Notes under the pieces: generated by a model
Told to the model about the DNA's origin: nothing
The model's input: the letters and a program-made list of their open reading frames with translations, nothing else
Database searches by the model: none
Translations under genes and position numbers: made by a program
Assembly (NCBI RefSeq): GCF_014647675.1
Contig: NZ_BMPQ01000026.1
Location: 60,115-124,114 of the forward strand
Length of the DNA stretch: 64,000 nucleotides
DNA from: Streptomyces flaveus
Lineage (GTDB): Bacteria; Actinomycetota; Actinomycetes; Streptomycetales; Streptomycetaceae
Direction of reading: 5' to 3'
Part shown: piece by piece, positions 58,152-64,000 of the stretch
Layout of the letters: every line of letters begins with the position of its first letter
Position numbering within the stretch: position 1 is the first letter of the stretch

Positions 58152-58645
58152 GTCTTCGATCCCCCGGGGTATCTGTGCCGCCTGCGGACCCATCAGAACG
58201 TACGTGTGAAAGTACCGCATCGGTCTGACAGGCGGAGTTCGCTGCGCCGGCGCATGTGTCCTGTCGGGCAGCGGCGGAAGATCTGGGAAACCTGCACACC
58301 ATTCACCGGGAGGTCATGCGGAACCTGAATAACTGTCACACCTGTTTCGCGGCATGAGGCTTTGGCGGGTGGATGTCCGGCTTGGAAACCTGGTGGCAAC
58401 TGTTGTGCGTGCAGCGGTGTGAACGGCTGTGTGAAGGAGTTGGGGCGTTTGGTGATTCGGTCGTCACAGTAGTGAAGTCGGCCATCGGAATGCGTCCCGT
58501 AGCGGCCACGAACGACTGGCCGTGCCTTCGTTGGCGTGCTTTGATCCTGCGCACGGTGTGAGTCTCCGGGAATGGTTCCTGGTGCTTTCGGGAATCCGGC
58601 GAACTTCACCATCGGGAAATTCACCTTCGAAGGGAATCGCGCGTC
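58152..58645. other. Gene-free region upstream of the RiPP-like precursor
   Basis: These 494 bp contain no convincing gene. They include the start region of the minus-strand helical protein and, near 58600-58645, GGGAAATTCACCTTCGAAGGGAA just before the precursor start. I see no clear terminator or operator. Confidence 0.4.
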
Positions 58646-58843
58646 ATGAACTTTGCCCCGCAGGTTGAAACGGCTGAGATCTCCGACTCCGGCTTGGACG
58701 GCATCTCCGGCGGTCTCGCGGCCGACGTGTTCGGCGGCGGCCACCTCCAGGTCGCGTCCGTCGACGTCTGCGCCGACGTCTTTGCCGCCGCCTCGGCCGA
58801 GGGTGTCGTGGCGGGCGTGGGTGTGCACGCCGCCGCCCACTGA
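58646..58843 (+). CDS. Orphan RiPP-like precursor peptide (type A2 lantipeptide-like)
   Basis: This 65-residue peptide begins MNFAPQVETAEISDSGLDGISGG, a leader ending in a double-Gly site. The Glu/Asp-rich leader with a D-L-D-x-ISGG end resembles class II lanthipeptide leaders. The core (about 24-65) is Ala/Val/Gly/His-rich, with one Cys and two Ser, ending GVGVHAAAH, so it is not a typical lanthipeptide core. GAAGGGAA lies upstream of the ATG. No modification enzyme or exporter is adjacent. Function is unknown; annotation as a precursor rests on the leader pattern. Confidence 0.65.
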   Translation: MNFAPQVETAEISDSGLDGISGGLAADVFGGGHLQVASVDVCADVFAAASAEGVVAGVGVHAAAH

Positions 58844-58976
58844 CACTGACGAAGCGGGTGCCCCGGCAGGGGGTGGCGGCGAGTCGCGATCAGCGCACCC
58901 GCCGTCCGCCGTCACCAGGTCCGGGTCCCGTCCGCCGGCTGCCGGTGGCGCCCGTCATCGGTGCGCGTGCCCGGGC

Positions 58977-60200
58977 TCACGTCATGGGCATGAATTCGGG
59001 CAGGGTGAGGGCCGAGTGGGCCGGTCGCCCCTCCGTGGAGGAGGGCATGGTGCTGAGTTTGCGCAGCATGTCGTTGCGCTGCTCCAGGGCCCGGGCGGTG
59101 GTGGGGAAGAGTGTGGCGTCGCCCTCGCCGACCTGTTCCTGGTTCACGGTCACAAACTCACGGGTGTTGTGTTCGTAGGCGGCGAAGCCCGCGGCGTGGT
59201 CCCGGTCGGACAGGGAAGCGGCGAGCATGTACGCGCCGACGAGCGCGAGGCTGGAGCCCTGTCCGGTAAGGAACGAGGGCGCGTACGCGGCGTCGCCCAC
59301 CAGCGCGACCCTGCCACTGGACCAGCGGGGCATGCGGATCTGGCTGACCGCGTCGAAGAACAGGTCATCCGTGTCGCGCATGGCGGCAAGCATGCCCGGG
59401 ACCTCCCATCCCGCGTCGGCGAAGACCGCGGCGACCAGGTCCCGTTGGGCTTCCGGGTTCCGGAACGCGCCGAACGGCGGTTCCGGATGGGCGAAGTTCA
59501 GGAAGGCGTGCACTTCGTCGTCGTCCCCCACGGCGTAGAGTGCCGCGGCTCTGCCCGGGGTGTTCCACATCATGGTCTCGTGGGAGAGCCTGAAGGTGTT
59601 GCGCATGGTGAACACGGCGAAGCAGTAGCCGAGGTACCGGTGGAACTGCTCTTCGGGGCCGAACAGGAACTCGCGGGTACGTGAGTGCAGGCCGTCCGCA
59701 CCGACCACCATGTCGAACGTACGCCTGCTGCCCCCGCGGAAGGTGACGTCGACCCCGTGGCCGGACTGGTCGAGGGTGTCGATGGAGTCGTTGAACAAGA
59801 ACTCCACGTCGTCACGGACCGCCGCGTACAGAGCGCCGGTCAGATCACCGCGCCGTATCTCCAGGTCCCGTCCCGCGACACCGCCGGTGACGGTGTGCGG
59901 GTTGAGCGAGGCCACCTCGCCGCCGTCCCCGTCGAGGAAGGTCAGCCGGCGTAAGTCGATGTGCGCGTCCTGCAGTCGCGGCAGGATTCCCATCCTCCGG
60001 ACGACCTCGAGTGCGGTGCCGCGTACGTCGATGGGGTAACCACCGTCACGAATTGTGCTCGCCTTCTCGACCACCGTGACCGCGAATCCGTAGCGGTTCA
60101 GCCAGAACGCGAGGGCGGGCCCCGCGACGCTGGCCCCGGATATCAGGACCTTGCGCCTCGACGTGGAACGGATGTCCCTCAACTGATCGGTGCGGGTCAT
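58977..60200 (-). CDS. FAD-dependent monooxygenase
   Basis: This 407-residue PHBH-fold flavoprotein has dinucleotide-binding VLISGASVAGPALAFWLNRYGFAVTVVEKA (about 17-47), a variant of GxGxxG with GASVAG. The DG motif is MVVGADGLHSRTR (about 160-172). The GD motif is GRVALVGDAAYAPSFLTGQGSSLALVGAYML (about 293-323). It hydroxylates an aromatic or drug-like substrate, similar in layout to tetracycline-type monooxygenases. Its start overlaps the MFS stop (ATGA), so the two are one operon. The TetR gene is divergent. Confidence 0.88.
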   Translation of the reverse strand: MTRTDQLRDIRSTSRRKVLISGASVAGPALAFWLNRYGFAVTVVEKASTIRDGGYPIDVRGTALEVVRRMGILPRLQDAHIDLRRLTFLDGDGGEVASLNPHTVTGGVAGRDLEIRRGDLTGALYAAVRDDVEFLFNDSIDTLDQSGHGVDVTFRGGSRRTFDMVVGADGLHSRTREFLFGPEEQFHRYLGYCFAVFTMRNTFRLSHETMMWNTPGRAAALYAVGDDDEVHAFLNFAHPEPPFGAFRNPEAQRDLVAAVFADAGWEVPGMLAAMRDTDDLFFDAVSQIRMPRWSSGRVALVGDAAYAPSFLTGQGSSLALVGAYMLAASLSDRDHAAGFAAYEHNTREFVTVNQEQVGEGDATLFPTTARALEQRNDMLRKLSTMPSSTEGRPAHSALTLPEFMPMT

Positions 60201-61594
60201 TTCTTGGCTCCTTTGCTCATGGAACGGACGACAAGCAGGGACAGCACCGCGACGACGCCGGCGATGAGGAAGCCGGTGGCGAAGGCCGATTCGGCCGGGT
60301 CATCCGACCCGGAAGGGGTCCCCGCGGTAAGGAGCACGCCACCGAGCATTCCGCCCACGGCGGAGCCCAGCACGCGCGTCACCAGGATCAGGCTGGTGGC
60401 GATGCCGGTGTCACTTTCATCGACGGAAGAGACGATGCTGGTCACCATGGCCGTAACGCACAGGCCGTTGGCAAGCGCGATGAGCGCCTTGCCGACGACG
60501 ATGTGCCAGACCTCGGTGTGTGCGACTGACAGGGCGAGCATGGCGGTGGCCATGATGACGACCGCGGCAGCGGCCACGGCACGCGAGCCGAAACGCCGCT
60601 CCCCGAGCCCACCCGCCGGCCCGGCCAGCGTCCCGGCCACGGCGCCGGGCAGGAGGATGAAGCCGATCTCGGTGGCGCTGGCCCCGAAACCGTACCCGTC
60701 GCCGGACACGTCGAGCAGCTGCGGAACGAGAAAGACCCCCGTCGCGGTGCCGAGGCAGATCACGAACGTCAGCACACACGACTTCCAGATCACAGGCCGC
60801 GCCAGCATGCTCAGATCGATCAGCGGCGCGGCCGCACGACGTTCAACGGCTATCCATCCGGACACGAAGGCGGCCAGAAGCACGAGGAGGGCGACGAGCA
60901 CGAGAGGCTGCGAGCCGGCGTCGGGCGCCACCGCGAGCGAGAGCATGAGCGTGACCAGTATCCCGCTCAAGAGAAGCATGCCCGGCCAGTCGATCCCGGC
61001 ATCGTCCGACCGGCCCGGCTGATCAGCCGGCATCAGCCTGTTCACCAGCAGGGTGAACCCAATGACGGCGAACGTCGGCACCGCGAACATCCAGTGTCGG
61101 GAGAGCGCTTCCGCCACGGGCCCGGCCGCCAGCAGTCCCACCATCGATCCCCCCACGAACATCCCGCTGACCAGCCCGATGGCCACCTTCGACTCTCCCG
61201 CGGGGAGGTGCTTGCGCACCACGATGAACGACAGCGGCAGCGCGCCTATCATCGCCCCCTGCAGTACCTGGCCGAGCAGCAGCACGGGAAGGTTCGGCGC
61301 CATCGCGGACACCAGGCCGCCGACCGAGACCACCGCCATCAGCCTGATCAGGACTCGTTTTCCGCCGTAGCGGTCGCCGAGCTTGCCTGCGAGCGGAGTA
61401 ACGAGCGCGCCGGTGATGGCGAGCACGATGTTGAGCAGCGCCCCTGTGGATGGACTGATATCCAGCTCGCGTTGCAGGAGCGGGAGCGTCGGCGCCACCA
61501 CCGACTCCAAGGCACCGGTGGAGATTGCCAGCAAGCCGAGAGCCCAGACAGCGGCTTTCCCCATGCGGACCTGGGGAGCCAGGGTTGTGGTCAT
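60197..61594 (-). CDS. MFS drug:H+ antiporter
   Basis: With ATG at 61594 (after GGAAAGGA) the transporter is 465 residues. It has about 14 membrane segments, as in the EmrB/QacA (DHA2) family. Motif A is visible as GKLGDRYGGKRVLI (about 70-83). A longer ORF to 61834 lacks an SD and is implausible. It probably exports a toxic compound, with the FAD monooxygenase modifying the same compound. It is regulated by the divergent TetR. Confidence 0.88.
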   Translation of the reverse strand: MTTTLAPQVRMGKAAVWALGLLAISTGALESVVAPTLPLLQRELDISPSTGALLNIVLAITGALVTPLAGKLGDRYGGKRVLIRLMAVVSVGGLVSAMAPNLPVLLLGQVLQGAMIGALPLSFIVVRKHLPAGESKVAIGLVSGMFVGGSMVGLLAAGPVAEALSRHWMFAVPTFAVIGFTLLVNRLMPADQPGRSDDAGIDWPGMLLLSGILVTLMLSLAVAPDAGSQPLVLVALLVLLAAFVSGWIAVERRAAAPLIDLSMLARPVIWKSCVLTFVICLGTATGVFLVPQLLDVSGDGYGFGASATEIGFILLPGAVAGTLAGPAGGLGERRFGSRAVAAAAVVIMATAMLALSVAHTEVWHIVVGKALIALANGLCVTAMVTSIVSSVDESDTGIATSLILVTRVLGSAVGGMLGGVLLTAGTPSGSDDPAESAFATGFLIAGVVAVLSLLVVRSMSKGAKK

Positions 61595-61844
61595 GGACGT
61601 CCTTTCCGTCATTGCCGGGCGAGTGAGGGGTTCGGCCGTACGCGTTGCGCTGCCGCCTTGCCCGGCCCGGCGCGGACACAGCGGCCATTTCACGCGGGGC
61701 GCGGTGTGCTTGGTGCTTTGTGGACAGGTCCGAGGTCGTCCGGCGGGGTGAACCCGGGGAAGCGGTACCTGAGGTGGCGCATGCGCGGCTCCGCCGGGCG
61801 GAGCGGGTGTACGAGTACGGCACGCGCCAACCATGAGCCCGACA

Positions 61845-61867
61845 CTACACTACACCGTGCAGTGTAG
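61845..61867. promoter_or_regulatory. TetR operator between MFS and TetR genes
   Basis: CTACACT (61845-61851) and AGTGTAG (61861-61867) are exact reverse complements with a nine-base spacer. They lie 13 bases before the TetR ATG and about 250 bases before the MFS start. This is the expected place for autoregulation and control of the divergent operon. Confidence 0.75.
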
Positions 61868-61879
61868 AACGGCTAAGAT

Positions 61880-62518
61880 ATGCCCATGCCGACCACGAAG
61901 ACACTGCGCGAGGGGTCCACGCGGAAGCGGGCCGCCATCCTCTCGGCGGCCCGGGAACTGTTCCTCGCCAACGGCTTCGACCGGACCAGCGTCGACGCGG
62001 TCGCCGCCCGGGCCGAGGTGTCCAAGCGGACGGTCTACGACTACTTCGGCGACAAGCGGACACTGCTGCAAGCAGTCGTCGACGCCGTCGGCCAGTCGCT
62101 GATCACCACGATCCGGCGCACCCTCGACGAGACCCTCACCGACCTCACCGAGGCGGCCGACCTCGAGGACGCCCTGGTCACGTTCTCGATGCGTATCGCG
62201 ACCGACATGCTCGGCTCGGCGGATTACGCAACGCTGCAACGACTGGTCCGGGCGGAATCCGGCCACCTGCCGCACCGGGACGAAAACCCCCTGGCCGACA
62301 CCCCCGACGAGGCAATTGCCGAGCGGTTCGCCGCCTTCGCCGCGGCCGGGCTGCTCGACGTCCCCGACCCCCGACTCGCGGCCGACCAGTTCCTCGCGCT
62401 GACCTTCGGCGTCGCACTGGACAGGCTCGGTTCCGCGAACGCCGCGGAGGACACCCGCGTCCAGCCACTCGTCGTCGAGGGAGTACGGACCTTTCTCCGG
62501 GCATACCGAACCAGGTAG
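61880..62518 (+). CDS. TetR family regulator
   Basis: This 212-residue protein has an N-terminal TetR domain (KRAAILSAARELFLANGFDRTSVDAVAARAEVSKRTVYDYFGDKRTLL, about 12-59). The C-terminal ligand-binding domain is typical of drug-responsive TetR proteins. It is divergent from the MFS/monooxygenase operon with an operator palindrome in between. ATG at 61880 and 61886 are both possible; no SD is visible, and ATGCCC repeats the start. It represses the operon until the drug-like ligand binds. Confidence 0.88.
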   Translation: MPMPTTKTLREGSTRKRAAILSAARELFLANGFDRTSVDAVAARAEVSKRTVYDYFGDKRTLLQAVVDAVGQSLITTIRRTLDETLTDLTEAADLEDALVTFSMRIATDMLGSADYATLQRLVRAESGHLPHRDENPLADTPDEAIAERFAAFAAAGLLDVPDPRLAADQFLALTFGVALDRLGSANAAEDTRVQPLVVEGVRTFLRAYRTR

Positions 62519-62534
62519 GGCTGCGCCGGCGCGG

Positions 62535-62790
62535 CTGGTCCACTCACGTCCTGCTGCGGCGCCGGCGTGCGATCGAGCGCGACGAGGAGGCCGTCGAGGT
62601 GTGGAAGACGGGGGTGTGGCCGCAGGTAAAGGGACTGCGGCCCACCTGGGCACCCACATTTGCTTCGAGGACGAGGCAGGCCAGAGGCTGAGCCCGCCGA
62701 AGGGACGCACCTGGGCGCCGCGCGGGGCCCGTCCGGTGGTGCGGGTGCGCGGCCGCAACCGGGGCCGGGTCAACATCGCAGGCGTGAGCG
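62535..62790 (+). pseudogene. IS630-type transposase fragment, frameshifted
   Basis: One frame reads GWSTHVLLRRRRAIERDEEAVEVWK, then TGVWPQVK. A shifted frame then gives THICFEDEAGQRLSPPKGRTWAPRGARPVVRVRGR. FEDEAG and the RTWAPRG..PVVRVRGR pattern are diagnostic of IS630-family DDE transposases. The N- and C-terminal thirds are missing and a frameshift lies near 62630. Decayed fragment. Confidence 0.7.
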
Positions 62791-62811
62791 TCCACGCTGC
62801 CGCTCACTGAC
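62785..62811 (+). pseudogene. Possible 3' remnant of a second RiPP precursor
   Basis: The frame continues from the IS630 fragment into AGV-SVHAAAH and a stop. This nearly matches the AGV-GVHAAAH end of the precursor at 58646-58843, with the DNA about 26 of 31 positions alike. It looks like a precursor gene cut by the transposase fragment. Could be coincidence given the short length. Confidence 0.4.
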
Positions 62812-62855
62812 GGAGTGTGCGTCGCGGGGATGGGCCGCGGGGCCAGTATGCGAAA

Positions 62856-62888
62856 AGCCTGAACACTTTCCAGGGAAGTGTTCAGGCT
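62856..62888 (-). terminator. Terminator of the DUF397/regulator pair
   Basis: AGCCTGAACACTT (62856-62868) and its exact reverse complement (62876-62888) form a 13-bp stem. On the minus strand it is followed by TTTTCG. It should end the minus-strand DUF397/HTH operon at about 62989. Confidence 0.8.
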
Positions 62889-62988
62889 CCGCTCGTTCGA
62901 GCACCTGGAGGACATTCTCGCCCGGTGTGTTCACGTTTTTTGCGGGTGGTGTCCTGGCGGAGGGGTCCGGTGCGGTTACCCGGTGCGG

Positions 62989-63192
62989 TTACGTCGAAGG
63001 CGTGGCCAGGGCTCCGGAACGTATGGAGTGGAGGAGATGGGCCAGGGGGGTGGGGGCGGTGGTGAGCTGGGTGGTGGGGGTGTCGCTTTCGCGGAGGTGG
63101 ATCGTGGTGGGGGTGGCGGCGAGTTCGACGCAGGCGTTGCCTTCGCCACCGCCTGAGAAGGAGGACTTCTGCCAGGTGTCAGGAGTGGTCAT
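62989..63192 (-). CDS. DUF397 protein
   Basis: This 67-residue protein with ATG at 63192 has the DUF397 motif TWQKSSFSGGGEGNACVELA (about 6-25) and a degenerate VRESDTP part. A GTG at 63204 overlapping the regulator stop is an alternative start. DUF397 proteins pair with Scr1-type regulators, here the one immediately upstream. A strong terminator lies 100 bp downstream. Function of the pair is thought to be toxin-antitoxin-like or regulatory. Confidence 0.8.
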   Translation of the reverse strand: MTTPDTWQKSSFSGGGEGNACVELAATPTTIHLRESDTPTTQLTTAPTPLAHLLHSIRSGALATPST

Positions 63193-63200
63193 GCCTCGCC

Positions 63201-63941
63201 TCACAGTTCCTTGGCCAAGCGGTGGATGAAGTCACGCGACCGCTCGGGCTCGAATGACACGCTCTCTACCTTACGGAAGAGCGTTCGAAGGCGGTCGAGT
63301 TGGGCTTCGGCGTCGATGAACGCCGTGCCATACGGTGCGTCACGCACGACTGTGTCCAAACGGGGCACTGTGCCGCCCATGTACACCATGGCGCTTCCGG
63401 CGCCGGCGAACCCATCCAGGTCGTAGGGGATGACGCGTACTGTCACGTGGTCCGCTTCGGAGAGTTCCAGGATTCTGGTGAGCTGGACCCGCATCGCAGT
63501 GCGGTCGCCGACTCTGATCCGTAGTGCCGATTCGTGGATCACCGTTTCGTAGGGGGTCGGCTGGGGTCCTTCGAGGATCGCGCGACGCCGCATCCTGTGG
63601 CTTACCCACGAATCCAGTTCGCTTTCTGAGAGTTCGGGGGTCGTGAACGAGAAGAGGGCACGTGCGTAGTCCTCTGTCTGGAGCAGCCCGGGTACGTGGA
63701 GGAAGTCCACATCGCGCCGGGACGTGGAATGGTGCTCCAACTCCGACAGGTCCAGGAAAGGGGAGGGCAGGACCCCGCGGAACTCCTCCCACCAGCCACG
63801 TGTCCTATCGATGGCCATCTTCACCAGGCCGTCGATCAGGGCTTCGTCGAGGCAGGCGTACAGGGTCGCCAGGCGGCGCAGGCGCACTTCACTCACGCCG
63901 GTGAGGGCGGACTCGATGTGGGTCATCTGTGTGGAGTTCAC
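63201..63941 (-). CDS. Scr1-type regulator, N-terminal helix-turn-helix incomplete
   Basis: This 246-residue ORF contains the second part of the helix-turn-helix (GVNSTQMTHIESALTG) and then the DUF5753 domain with FLHVPGLLQTEDYARALFS, VIHESALRIRVG, LSEADHVTVRVIP and a YGTAFID segment. The expected N-terminal helix-turn-helix (about 30 residues) is not in this frame. The frame is closed by TAG at about 63978, and the remaining sequence to the window end would only fit after a frameshift. It may be a broken or frameshifted gene, or continue outside the window in another frame. Confidence 0.65.
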   Translation of the reverse strand: MNSTQMTHIESALTGVSEVRLRRLATLYACLDEALIDGLVKMAIDRTRGWWEEFRGVLPSPFLDLSELEHHSTSRRDVDFLHVPGLLQTEDYARALFSFTTPELSESELDSWVSHRMRRRAILEGPQPTPYETVIHESALRIRVGDRTAMRVQLTRILELSEADHVTVRVIPYDLDGFAGAGSAMVYMGGTVPRLDTVVRDAPYGTAFIDAEAQLDRLRTLFRKVESVSFEPERSRDFIHRLAKEL

Positions 63942-64000
63942 TCCGAGAAGTGAAGCGCTCCGGGATCGGTGGAGGCTCTATGCGTTGACTCCAGCCGCCG

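Noticed and set aside
62601..62810. 62601-62810 ORF as a second intact RiPP or DNA-binding protein
   Set aside because: Its body matches an IS630 transposase fragment (FEDEAG, RTWAPRG); only the last nine residues resemble the precursor.
1..64000. tRNA, rRNA or CRISPR genes
   Set aside because: None was recognised on either strand by eye; short tRNAs could be missed without a covariance search.

Overview
The window is high-G+C actinobacterial chromosome and reads as Streptomyces core sequence. It carries a split futalosine menaquinone pathway, many GTG/TTG and apparently leaderless starts, paired Scr1-type helix-turn-helix/DUF397 genes, a c-di-AMP (ydaO) riboswitch ahead of a LysM cell-wall enzyme, WXG100 proteins and a Tad pilus operon. 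The gene order around mqnL-mqnP-mqnM-mqnE-mqnA resembles, from memory, the S. coelicolor SCO4490-SCO4506 region.

Layout. 0-4 kb: DUF6325 and SHOCT genes, a regulator/DUF397 pair and an oxygenase/deaminase pair. 3.9-4.9 kb: an ErmX-like rRNA methyltransferase behind a 13-codon leader ORF and several mutually exclusive or SD-proximal hairpins. 5-19 kb: the menaquinone genes (mqnL, mqnP, mqnM, mqnE, mqnA), interleaved with a rhomboid protease, an Lrp regulator, UdgX, a GNAT enzyme, TetR and a MaoC-like gene, an acyl-CoA ligase and a cold-shock protein. 18.8-34.2 kb: two Ser/Thr kinases, a WXG100 gene, a 1486-residue EssC/EccC-type ATPase with an FHA-like N-terminus, a second WXG100 gene, then a visibly A+T-richer block (about 28.6-31.8 kb) with a candidate large T7 substrate and its partner, YidD, a secreted protein and a lipoprotein. 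34.2-38.2 kb: a second, paralogous substrate/partner cassette bounded by a 183-bp direct repeat (about 96% identical) and a decayed transposase. 38-43 kb: small accessory genes, GntR genes and a PIN-domain toxin/antitoxin pair. 43-47 kb: four to six small same-strand genes, two of them SMI1/KNR4 (SUKH)-type, which look like an orphan immunity array. 46.8-50.5 kb: a membrane protein, the riboswitch-controlled LysM/transglycosylase and a lipoprotein. 51.2-57.8 kb: the tad operon (CpaB-like, CpaE/TadZ-like, TadA, TadB, TadC, Flp pilin, TadE-like pseudopilins). 57.8-64 kb: a small helical protein, an orphan RiPP-like precursor, a TetR/MFS/FAD-monooxygenase resistance-type module, an IS630-type fragment abutting what looks like the tail of a second RiPP precursor, and another DUF397/regulator pair running to the window edge.

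The most interesting unit is the 18.8-38.2 kb locus. It has an ATPase with the architecture of Firmicutes EssC (FHA-like region, two membrane segments, three nucleotide-binding modules). It is sandwiched between WXG100 genes, sits near two eukaryotic-type kinases, and is followed by two divergent copies of a substrate-plus-partner cassette. No EccB, EccD, EccE or mycosin gene is visible here. I infer a phosphorylation-responsive, orphan type VII secretion locus with exchangeable effector cassettes; function is not shown by the sequence. All boundaries and functions were read by eye, without database searches.
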